Positions 7,601 through 13,510 of a DNA stretch of 15,446 nucleotides are shown in pieces. Under the pieces are notes generated by a model. That model was given only the letters and a program-made list of their open reading frames with translations. It was not told the origin of the DNA and did no database searches. The position numbers were made by a program, and so were the translations under genes. Positions within the stretch are counted from its first letter, which is position 1. The number at the start of each line of letters is the position of its first letter. The stretch is from Nocardia sp. (GTDB lineage Bacteria; Actinomycetota; Actinomycetes; Mycobacteriales; Mycobacteriaceae): assembly GCA_017354515.1 (NCBI GenBank), contig JAFMQT010000051.1, forward strand, positions 1 through 15,446, in the 5' to 3' direction.

Positions 7601-8350
7601 TCAGGCTGCGGTGGATTCCTGGGTGAAGTCCAGGGCGCCGAGGATTTCGGTACGTTCCGAGTCGCGGTCGACATTCGCGACCCGGGGCCGCGGGACATCG
7701 ATCAGGGCGCGCAGAGCGCGGTCCGATCCGCCCAGCACTGCGATCCGATCCCCGAGGGTCAGCGCCTCGTCCACATCGTGGGTGACGAAGACCAGCGTCG
7801 CCGGATGGGCCTGCCAGGTGTGGATCAATAAGCGCTGCATGGTGATCCGGGTCGGGGTGTCCAGCGCGCCGAACGGTTCGTCCATCAACACCGCGCGCGG
7901 CGCGCCTGCCAGCCCGCGCGCCAACTGCACCCGCTGGCGCATCCCGCCGGACAAACTCTTGGGCAGATAATCCTCGAAGCCGGTCAGTCCGACCTCCGCG
8001 ATCCAGCGGGTGGCCTGATCGGACCGAGTGGCCCGGGGTTCGCCCCGAAGTTTCAGCGCCAGTTCGATATTGGACCGCACCGACCGCCACGGCAGCAGGG
8101 CGTTGTCCTGGAACACCATCGCCCGATCTCGATCCGGTCCGGTGATCGCCACCTCATCGGCGAGCACTCGCCCGGCACGCGGTTCGAGCAGACCCGCCAG
8201 TGCGCGCAGCACCGTCGATTTGCCGCAGCCGGAGGGGCCGGTCAGCACCAGAATCTCGCCGGCGCGGATATCCAGGGTCAGATCGTGCAGCACCGGAGTC
8301 CGGCCGTAGCGCAGTTCCACCCGGTCCAGACACAGATTGAGGGCAGTCAT
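7601..8350 (-). CDS. ABC transporter ATPase, sulfonate/nitrate/taurine (SsuB/TauB-like) family
   Basis: A 249-residue nucleotide-binding subunit that powers import through the partner permease at the cytoplasmic face. It has Walker A GPSGCGKST (38-46), the Q-loop in VFQDNALLPW (Q81), the signature LSGGMRQR (133-140), Walker B AVLMDEP (153-159) followed by the D-loop GALD, and the switch histidine in VTHDVDEA (H191). VFQDxxLLPW and THDVDEAxxL are typical of the nitrate/sulfonate/taurine group. The ATG overlaps the permease stop codon by 4 nt (ATGA), so translation is coupled. A 76-bp gap separates it from the flavoprotein gene, which has its own ribosome site. The family does not fix the substrate. 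Confidence 0.93.
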   Translation of the reverse strand: MTALNLCLDRVELRYGRTPVLHDLTLDIRAGEILVLTGPSGCGKSTVLRALAGLLEPRAGRVLADEVAITGPDRDRAMVFQDNALLPWRSVRSNIELALKLRGEPRATRSDQATRWIAEVGLTGFEDYLPKSLSGGMRQRVQLARGLAGAPRAVLMDEPFGALDTPTRITMQRLLIHTWQAHPATLVFVTHDVDEALTLGDRIAVLGGSDRALRALIDVPRPRVANVDRDSERTEILGALDFTQESTAA

Positions 8351-9213
8351 CGGGTGGTCTCCTGTCCGCGCGGCAGCCAGTGGGTCACCCGGCGGCCGAG
8401 CAATTCGATGGCGGCCGAGGTGCCGAACCCCAGCACCCCGATCGTGATGATGCCGACGAAGACGCCGGGATAGTCGACGATTGTGTACGCCTGCCAGGTG
8501 CGATAGCCGACTCCGAGTTTCCCGGAGATCATCTCGGCCGACACCACACAGATCCAGGCCACCCCGATCCCTACCGACAGGCCACTGAAAACCCCCGGCA
8601 GACTGCCCGGCACAACCACTCTGATCAGCACATCCCACCGGGAACCGCCCAGGGTGCGCACCGACTCCTCCCAGATCGTGGGCAGTGCCCGCACCGCGTG
8701 CCGGGTGCTCACCATGATCGGGAAATAGGCGGCCAGGAAGGTGATGAAGACGATCCCGGCCTCATCGGTGGGGAACAGCAGAATCGCCACCGGCACGATC
8801 GCGATCGCCGGAATCGGGCGGGTCAGCTCCGTGAGCGGCCCGAAGATATCGGCGAACCAGCGGGAGCGGCCCAGCGCCACACCGGTCCCCACACCGACTA
8901 TCGCCGCGAGTCCGAAGCCGGTGAGAATACGGATCAGCGACTGGCCCAGATCCAGCCAGTAGGTTCCGGTCCGCACCTGGGTACCCAGGGTGTGCAGGAT
9001 CTGGGTGATGGTCGGCAGGGTGTCGAATCGGACCCACAGCCGAATGTGGCCCGCGGTCAACCACTGCCACACCAGCAGCGCCGCCACCACCGACAGCACT
9101 CGCACCAGCCGGGATGCCCATGTCCTGCCCGAGGCGGAGCGATCGGCGGCGGTCCGCGAATTCGCGATCGCGGATTCGTCGGCCCGGGCCGGAACGGAGG
9201 TTATGGTGCTCAC
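8347..9213 (-). CDS. ABC transporter permease, sulfonate/nitrate/taurine (SsuC/TauC-like) family
   Basis: A 288-residue integral membrane protein of the BPD_transp_1 fold. An Arg/Ala-rich cytoplasmic N-terminus of about 35 residues is followed by around six hydrophobic segments (near 37-53, 92-115, 132-148, 151-170, 208-226 and 249-272). The ATPase-docking EAA loop is visible as EESVRTLGGSRWDVLIRVVVPG (182-203). Length and loop fit the SsuC/TauC group. It starts with GTG in a GTGA overlap with the stop of the substrate-binding protein gene and ends in an ATGA overlap with the ATPase gene, so the three transporter genes form one translationally coupled block. Confidence 0.93.
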   Translation of the reverse strand: MSTITSVPARADESAIANSRTAADRSASGRTWASRLVRVLSVVAALLVWQWLTAGHIRLWVRFDTLPTITQILHTLGTQVRTGTYWLDLGQSLIRILTGFGLAAIVGVGTGVALGRSRWFADIFGPLTELTRPIPAIAIVPVAILLFPTDEAGIVFITFLAAYFPIMVSTRHAVRALPTIWEESVRTLGGSRWDVLIRVVVPGSLPGVFSGLSVGIGVAWICVVSAEMISGKLGVGYRTWQAYTIVDYPGVFVGIITIGVLGFGTSAAIELLGRRVTHWLPRGQETTR

Positions 9214-10634
9214 GAGCGCACCCCGCCGATAGCCTGATCGTAGCTCACCGCGGCCGCACCCGGATGCTGATCCAGATACCGTCGCACCGCGGCGGGGGTG
9301 ATGAACGGCAGATAGGTGTCACCGGTCTGCACCCACTGCGCCTTGTCCGCGAACCAGCGGGTGCCCGTTTCGGAATCGGGAACGTAGGCGGCGCGGATCT
9401 TCTTACCCTGGGTGCGAGCGACTTTCACCGCGCGCAGGAGTGAGGTCGGATCCGCCGTGGGGGTGGCCGACGGCTGCCCGTCGTACCAGATCTCGCCGGC
9501 CAGGGCGGCATTGTCGACCGCGGCTCCGGAGGGATCGGTGCCGGTGATCGGCGCCGGATCGGCGAAATTGCCCACGGCCGCGTCGTAATCGATGTTCCGC
9601 TCGCCGAAAACCTTGCGGAGCGGCGCGTCGTCGACGAACTTGTCGATATCGAAGTCGGCGAAATTCCCGATCGACTTCAGATACGGCACATCACCTTTGA
9701 ACGCTTGGATCAGCTGGGGTTTGATCGGGGTATCGAACGAGGTGCCGCCGGGCCCGTTGTAGAGGTAGACGACCTCGGGCGGCAGCCCGGAATGATCCGC
9801 GACCACCTGCGCGGCCTGCAGCGGCTGGGCGTGCAGGAAATCGGTGGCGTCGAGCTGGGCTTGCAGAAACGCGTCGAGAACCTCCGGATGCCGCGATGTG
9901 TAATCGCGCCGCGCCACCACGCCGTGGAAGGTCGGTACGTTCAGTTCCGCGCCGTCGTAGAGCAGCTTGGCCCGGTTCTGGAAAACCAGCAGGCCCGGCC
10001 ACGCCACGAATTGCGATAGTGCCCGCACCTGACCGGATTCCAGCGCCGACGCCCCGATCTGCGGCTGCTGATTCAGCACGTCCACGCCGTGCGCCGGATC
10101 GAGACCGGCCCGCTGCAGCGCCTGGCGCAGGGTGCCGTCACTGGCGGACCCGATACTCGAGGAAACCTTCTGGCCGGCCAGATCATTTACCGAGGTGGCG
10201 GTCGAATTCGGTGCGGTCACCACCATATTCAGCGAACCCTTCGGCTGATATCCGGTCACCGACACCAGTTCGGTGGCAGTGTGCGGATCGGCCGAGGTGC
10301 GCGACCCATTGATGAGCAGCGGATAGTCGCCCATGGAGCCGATATCGATCTTCTGCGCCACCATCTGTGCGGTGATCGGGGCGCCGGTATCGTAATCCTG
10401 CCATTCCACCCGATATTTCGGCCCGCCCTTCGCGGTCAGCGCATTCAGGCGCTGTTCGAGGAAACCCTTGGCGCGCAGCAGAGTTCCGGCGGTGACGGTA
10501 TTGATGGTCTTGGATTGGTAACCGACTACAACTGTGACGGTATTACCGGAATCTGCCTGCTGCAGTGAGCAGCCTGTGGCCATAGTGGCGATCAGGGCGG
10601 CGACTGCCAGTATCCGGGCACGACGAAGCTTCAT
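9210..10634 (-). CDS. ABC substrate-binding lipoprotein (NMT1/TauA-like) with C-terminal NosL-like domain
   Basis: A 474-residue lipoprotein. The N-terminus MKLRRARILAVAALIATMAT-GC ends in a lipobox with Cys22, so it should be anchored on the outer face of the membrane. Residues about 33-360 look like the NMT1/TauA/SsuA periplasmic-binding fold, for example VVVGYQSKTINTV at the start, a DIGSMGDYPLLING substrate-site segment, and SASDGTLRQAL. It captures the substrate for the permease downstream. The last 100 residues or so are not part of that fold: IRAAYVPDSETGTRWFADKA, then LPFITPAAVRRYL, then GAAAVSYDQAI, resemble the C-terminal half of NosL-type domains. The Cys-x-Met copper motif of NosL is absent; the lipobox cysteine is the only one in the protein. 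The start has AGGA about 6-7 nt upstream, 36 bp after the ferredoxin gene. Confidence 0.88.
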   Translation of the reverse strand: MKLRRARILAVAALIATMATGCSLQQADSGNTVTVVVGYQSKTINTVTAGTLLRAKGFLEQRLNALTAKGGPKYRVEWQDYDTGAPITAQMVAQKIDIGSMGDYPLLINGSRTSADPHTATELVSVTGYQPKGSLNMVVTAPNSTATSVNDLAGQKVSSSIGSASDGTLRQALQRAGLDPAHGVDVLNQQPQIGASALESGQVRALSQFVAWPGLLVFQNRAKLLYDGAELNVPTFHGVVARRDYTSRHPEVLDAFLQAQLDATDFLHAQPLQAAQVVADHSGLPPEVVYLYNGPGGTSFDTPIKPQLIQAFKGDVPYLKSIGNFADFDIDKFVDDAPLRKVFGERNIDYDAAVGNFADPAPITGTDPSGAAVDNAALAGEIWYDGQPSATPTADPTSLLRAVKVARTQGKKIRAAYVPDSETGTRWFADKAQWVQTGDTYLPFITPAAVRRYLDQHPGAAAVSYDQAIGGVRS

Positions 10635-10670
10635 AGTTTTTCCTGAGATGAGAGGGGGAATCCGGCCGCG

Positions 10671-10898
10671 TCAGCGCAGCAGGTACGGCATATTCACGGT
10701 CACCGCGCCGGTGGGGCAGCGCGCCGCGCACGGCCCGCAGTACCAGCATTCGTCGACATGCATATAGGCCTTGCCGTTATCGGGATTGATCGCCAGCGAA
10801 TCCAGCGGGCAGATCTCCACGCAGAGCGTGCATCCCTGGATACACAGCGATTCATCGATGGTTACCGGGACGTCAGCCCGCTGATCGACCGAAGCCAT
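10671..10898 (-). CDS. AprB-like 2[4Fe-4S] ferredoxin
   Basis: A 75-residue cytoplasmic electron carrier with two four-cysteine sets. The first is C19, C23, C26 and C30 followed by Pro (CIQGCTLCVEICP). The second is C51, C54, C57 and C61 followed by Pro (CWYCGPCAARCP). The tryptophan directly after C51, and the preceding AYMHVDE, are like the ferredoxin part of the APS reductase beta subunit (AprB), which pairs with AprA. With an AprA-like flavoprotein in the same cluster, the two probably form an electron-transfer pair. The protein lacks the C-terminal tail of true AprB. It starts inside the end of the GntR gene (26-nt overlap), with GGAGG about 10 nt upstream, so its translation is tied to that of the regulator. 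Confidence 0.88.
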   Translation of the reverse strand: MASVDQRADVPVTIDESLCIQGCTLCVEICPLDSLAINPDNGKAYMHVDECWYCGPCAARCPTGAVTVNMPYLLR

Positions 10899-11718
10899 GC
10901 GGATCCAGCCTCCAATCATTACCTTCTGATGCGCGAACCACACTGTTGCGCAGCGTGATCCGATCACCACGCATTCGGATGTACTCGAGATCCACCGGAC
11001 GACCGTCGGCCAGGTGGGTGAGCCGTTCGAGCAGCAGCAGGGCACTGCCCTCCGGCGCCTGCAGGATCGCGGCACTATGCGCGTCGGCGGTGATCGCTTC
11101 CACCGCGAGATCGGCCGACCCCAGCTGCTGCCCGCTGAGCCGCTCGATCAGCGCGAAGACATCCTCCGACCGCAGATCGCACTCCAGCACCCGCGCCCCG
11201 ATATCGGGCGCCAGATAGGTGTGATCCAAACTCAGCGGCAGATCACCGAGGTACCGCAAACGTTCCAGGTAGACGGCCGATTCGCCGGGCTCGAGACCGA
11301 GCCGGGCCGCCACCGCCGGCGGCGGGGTCAGGCGCACCGCCGCCCGGATCTCATTGCGCACCTCACCGTGGCCGCGCAGGGTTTCCCGCAGTCCGCGCAA
11401 TCGGTCCAGACCGTGATCGTATTTGCGCTGCGCCACATAGGTTCCCACGCGCGGTGCCCGGCCGATGAGGCCCTCGTCGCGCAGGAGTGCCAGCGCCTCA
11501 CGTACCGCATTCCTCGATACGGCGAATTCGGTGGCGAGGTCGGCTTCGGCGGGCAGCGGATCCGGGCACCGCCCGGTGTGGATCTGCTGGCGCAGCACAT
11601 CGGCCACCTGCCGGGCCCGGTCGGCCTTGCGGACGGTTCGCTGCCGCGAGGTGGCAGCCGGCGACCGGTCCGCTCGGGCCTCGGCATCCGTTCGCAGCGA
11701 TACCCCCTCGGCCGTCAT
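10873..11718 (-). CDS. GntR/HutC-family transcriptional regulator (UTRA effector domain)
   Basis: A 281-residue cytoplasmic DNA-binding protein. After a polar N-terminal tail of about 33 residues, the winged helix-turn-helix spans about 34-98: LPAEADLATEFAVSRNAVREALALLRDEGLIGR, then the wing VGTYVAQ. A UTRA ligand-binding domain follows (about 115-262), with the typical LERLRYLGDLPLSLDHTYL and LLLERLTHLADGRPVDLEYIR strands. AAGGAGG lies 5 nt upstream of the ATG. It is the first gene of the import/redox cluster and overlaps the next gene, which is the usual pattern for a local autoregulated repressor released by the imported substrate or its metabolite. The ligand is unknown. Confidence 0.92.
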   Translation of the reverse strand: MTAEGVSLRTDAEARADRSPAATSRQRTVRKADRARQVADVLRQQIHTGRCPDPLPAEADLATEFAVSRNAVREALALLRDEGLIGRAPRVGTYVAQRKYDHGLDRLRGLRETLRGHGEVRNEIRAAVRLTPPPAVAARLGLEPGESAVYLERLRYLGDLPLSLDHTYLAPDIGARVLECDLRSEDVFALIERLSGQQLGSADLAVEAITADAHSAAILQAPEGSALLLLERLTHLADGRPVDLEYIRMRGDRITLRNSVVRASEGNDWRLDPHGFGRSAG

Positions 11719-11747
11719 CTCACCCTCCTTATGCTTGTGACCTGCGG

Positions 11748-11760
11748 TTTTCTGAGCGTA
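11748..11760 (-). promoter_or_regulatory. Candidate -10 box and start region for the gntR-led cluster
   Basis: On the minus strand TACGCT (11760-11755) fits the actinobacterial TANNNT -10 pattern. It would place the transcript start near 11748, leaving a leader of about 30 nt before the GntR ATG. No good -35 is seen at 17-18 bp. The leader contains GGTCAC (11742-11737), a hexamer that also forms the palindrome at 12008-12025. Confidence 0.35.
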
Positions 11761-11856
11761 TCGGAATTTCGGCAGCCCCCGGCCGGCAGCGGAATCGGCG
11801 AGTGTGATCGATTCGGCTTCCCGCCGCCGACGGATTCGCCGGACCTGCTGGAATCG

Positions 11857-11869
11857 CCCGGATTCCGGG
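11857..11869. repeat. 13-bp palindrome in the gntR/ROK intergenic region
   Basis: CCCGGA-T-TCCGGG is a perfect inverted repeat about 100 bp upstream of the candidate gntR promoter. It may be an operator for GntR or ROK. GC-rich palindromes of this size also occur by chance in such genomes. Confidence 0.3.
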
Positions 11870-11979
11870 GATTACGCCACCTGGCGTCCGATGGCCGAAC
11901 TTCGAATCATCGTGAACGTAATGCCGGGTTCGCTCCGGACGCTGGCGTGGCCGAGTTCGAGGGTGCTACCTTCGTATGC

Positions 11980-12087
11980 GTGTTCATCAGCAATGCCGAG
12001 CAGTGCGCGGTCACCTATGTGACCGTGGCGATCGGCGTGCGCCTGCCTCGTCAGCGGGAACTGTGTTGTTCCCCGCCACGCAGCTGA
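11980..12087 (+). CDS. Candidate Cys-containing leader peptide upstream of the ROK gene
   Basis: A 35-codon reading frame from GTG to TGA whose distal part reads LPRQRELCCSPPRS. The adjacent cysteines are TGT TGT at 12064-12069. TACCTT (11967-11972) fits a -10 box and would place the transcript start at or next to the GTG, making it leaderless; no Shine-Dalgarno is present. Shorter GTG starts at 12019 and 12025 are possible. Polycysteine leader peptides that act as cysteine-responsive attenuators are known in mycobacteria, and this frame lies 103 bp before the ROK gene beside a sulfur-type cluster. The Cys codons fall within the loop and descending arm of a hairpin at 12054-12076. The peptide could still be chance. 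Confidence 0.4.
   Translation: MFISNAEQCAVTYVTVAIGVRLPRQRELCCSPPRS
12008..12025. promoter_or_regulatory. 18-bp palindrome, candidate operator
   Basis: CGGTCAC-CTAT-GTGACCG is a perfect 7-bp inverted repeat with a 4-bp spacer. The same half-site GTGACC occurs at 11737-11742 inside the gntR leader. Spacing and symmetry fit a dimeric regulator such as the GntR or ROK protein encoded on either side. It would lie downstream of the candidate ROK promoter, a roadblock position for repression. Confidence 0.45.
12054..12076 (+). promoter_or_regulatory. Hairpin overlapping the Cys codons of the candidate leader
   Basis: GCGGGAAC (12054-12061) pairs with GTTCCCCGC (12068-12076) with a single bulged C. 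The six-base loop is TGTGTT. The tandem TGT codons at 12064-12069 occupy the loop and the first bases of the descending arm, so a ribosome stalled there would prevent folding. Confidence 0.4.
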
Positions 12088-12102
12088 GACCGCTCCTTCT
12101 CG

Positions 12103-12117
12103 CCATCCACCGGATGG
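12103..12117 (+). promoter_or_regulatory. Small hairpin in the ROK leader
   Basis: CCATCC and GGATGG form a perfect 6-bp stem with an ACC loop between the candidate leader peptide and the ROK ribosome site. It is a possible alternate structure in an attenuator; alone it proves nothing. Confidence 0.3.
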
Positions 12118-12155
12118 TTCCGGGCCCATCTCGCTGCCTTCGCCGATGAGAATCT

Positions 12156-12169
12156 GCCCCGTTCGGGGC
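12156..12169 (+). promoter_or_regulatory. Strong hairpin just upstream of the ROK ribosome binding site
   Basis: GCCCC-GTTC-GGGGC is a very stable stem with a tetraloop (or a 6-bp stem with a 2-nt loop), ending 8 nt before AAGGA. No T-run follows, so it would act as a weak terminator, as a block to ribosome access, or as the last fold of a leader-peptide attenuator. Confidence 0.4.
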
Positions 12170-12190
12170 TGTTCGACAAGGACAACGAAT

Positions 12191-13468
12191 ATGACGAGCC
12201 CCGCCCTCGATCGCTCCACCACTCGTCCGCGGCCGGTAGGTGCTGTGCCGCGCCCGGTGGTTCCGCCGGAGCTACGGATCACCGACAACCCCGCCGCCGC
12301 GGTACTGCGCGCGGCCACCCGCGGCCCGATCTTCCGCGATATCGCAGCGCAGACAACGGGTTTGAGTATCGCGACGGTGAATCGCCAAGTATCGTCGCTG
12401 CTTTCGTCCGGGCTGCTGCGTGAACGCGCCGATCTGACCGCGTCCGGTGCGGTCGGCCGCCCGCGCATTCCGTTCGAGGTGGAAACCGACCGATTCGCCA
12501 CGCTCGGTGTGCATATCGGCGCGAACCTCACCCGGATCATGGCCGCCGACCTGTCCGGACGCATCCTCGGCGGCCTCGAGATCGCGACTCCGCCGGCTGC
12601 GCAGGACACGGCACTGACGATCATCGCGCGCAGTGCGAAGGCGTTCCTGGATCGGCTTCCGCGTCGCAAGCCGCTGTGGGTCGGTGTGGCGCTGGCCGGT
12701 AAGGTCGACCCGGTTGCCGGAACCGTGGATCACCCACGGCTGCAATGGAATACGGCACCGGTCGGGCCGATATTCGCCGGGGTGCTCGACCTTCCGGTCT
12801 CGGTAGCTGCGCATGTGGAGGCGATGGCCGCGGCCGAACTGCTGCTCACCACCGGTGCCCCGGATAGATCCGGCGCACCGGATCGGCCCGGCGCCAGCCT
12901 CTACATCTACGGCCGTGAAACCGTCGGGGTCGCGGTCACCCTGCACGATCGGGTGTACACCCCGGCCAACGGTCCCGGTTCGATCGCGCATCTGCCGACC
13001 GGCTCGGATATCGAGTGCGCATGCGGCCGGCGCGGTTGCTTGGAGGCCTCGGTCGGGGAGGCGGCGGTGCTGGCCCGCGCGGTGCGGGCCGGAATTGTGC
13101 CCAAGCGGGAGGCGCCGCGCAAACCGGCGATCGCCGATCTGTACCGGGCCGCACAGCAGGGCTCAGGCCCGGCCACCGACCTGCTGAACGAGCGGGCCGA
13201 AATCCTCGGCCGCACCGCGGCTTTGGTACGCGATATGTTGAATCCGGACCGGATCGTGCTGGGCGGGCAGGCTTTCACCGGATATCGGCCGAGCCTTGAG
13301 CGGGTGGTCCGGGCCTTCGGTGAGGCCACTACGCTGCCGCGGGCCGATCTGCGGATCAGCCGATTCGGCGGCCGGGTGCAGGAACACGCCGCCGCTGTGA
13401 CCTCATTGAGCGTCCTGTACGCCGATCCGCTGTCGGCTCTTCGCCGCTCCACCCGCGCCCCGATCTGA
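12191..13468 (+). CDS. ROK-family transcriptional regulator
   Basis: A 425-residue protein with an N-terminal winged helix-turn-helix (about 33-80: RGPIFRDIAAQTTGLSIATVNRQVSSLLSSGLL) and a ROK body. The zinc-site motif CACGRRGCLE is at 276-285, with GSIAHLP supplying the usual histidine. In active ROK sugar kinases the catalytic Asp lies in an END-type motif. The matching place here reads AAHVEAMAAAELL, so the catalytic residue is missing and a kinase activity is not expected; this is a regulator. It starts at ATG 12191 with AAGGA upstream; an in-frame ATG at 12146 has no such site. It is transcribed away from the GntR-led cluster, so it may regulate that cluster, itself or both. ROK regulators usually sense sugars or sugar phosphates; the ligand here is unknown. 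Confidence 0.9.
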   Translation: MTSPALDRSTTRPRPVGAVPRPVVPPELRITDNPAAAVLRAATRGPIFRDIAAQTTGLSIATVNRQVSSLLSSGLLRERADLTASGAVGRPRIPFEVETDRFATLGVHIGANLTRIMAADLSGRILGGLEIATPPAAQDTALTIIARSAKAFLDRLPRRKPLWVGVALAGKVDPVAGTVDHPRLQWNTAPVGPIFAGVLDLPVSVAAHVEAMAAAELLLTTGAPDRSGAPDRPGASLYIYGRETVGVAVTLHDRVYTPANGPGSIAHLPTGSDIECACGRRGCLEASVGEAAVLARAVRAGIVPKREAPRKPAIADLYRAAQQGSGPATDLLNERAEILGRTAALVRDMLNPDRIVLGGQAFTGYRPSLERVVRAFGEATTLPRADLRISRFGGRVQEHAAAVTSLSVLYADPLSALRRSTRAPI

Positions 13469-13478
13469 TCGCAAGTGC

Positions 13479-13510
13479 TCGAGCCGGGCCGGTCATTGCG
13501 CCCGGCTCGA
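13479..13510. terminator. Shared bidirectional hairpin between convergent ROK and DUF2207 genes
   Basis: An 11-bp perfect stem, TCGAGCCGGGC and GCCCGGCTCGA, with a 10-nt loop. It begins 10 nt after the ROK stop and abuts the stop codon of the convergent gene at 13511. There is no T-run on either side, as is common for GC-rich actinobacterial terminators. Confidence 0.65.

Larger units (their letters stand above)
11719..12190. promoter_or_regulatory. Divergent regulatory region between gntR and the ROK gene
   Basis: A 472-bp region with no conventional gene. From left to right it holds the gntR leader and candidate promoter (11719-11760), a 13-bp palindrome (11857-11869), a plus-strand TACCTT -10 candidate (11967-11972), a short Cys-containing reading frame (11980-12087), an 18-bp palindrome (12008-12025), three hairpins (12054-12076, 12103-12117 and 12156-12169), and the ROK ribosome site AAGGA (12178-12182). 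It probably controls both the import/redox cluster and the ROK gene. Confidence 0.6.

Noticed and set aside
7525..7698. N-terminal extension of the flavoprotein
   Set aside because: It overlaps the ABC ATPase gene, is Arg/Pro-rich and unlike the family. The ATG at 7524 has a ribosome site and fits the FAD-motif position.
11014..11940. Long plus-strand frame continuing into the candidate leader peptide
   Set aside because: It runs opposite the GntR gene, which has clear HTH and UTRA domains, and has no ribosome site. Only the distal short part is considered as a possible leader.
11719..12190. Metabolite riboswitch (SAM, cobalamin or similar) in the intergenic region
   Set aside because: I saw no conserved riboswitch core sequences, only simple palindromes and hairpins.
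11872..12669. 265-codon minus-strand frame over the ROK start
   Set aside because: It covers the strongly supported ROK N-terminus and the regulatory region, with low-complexity Arg/Ser composition.
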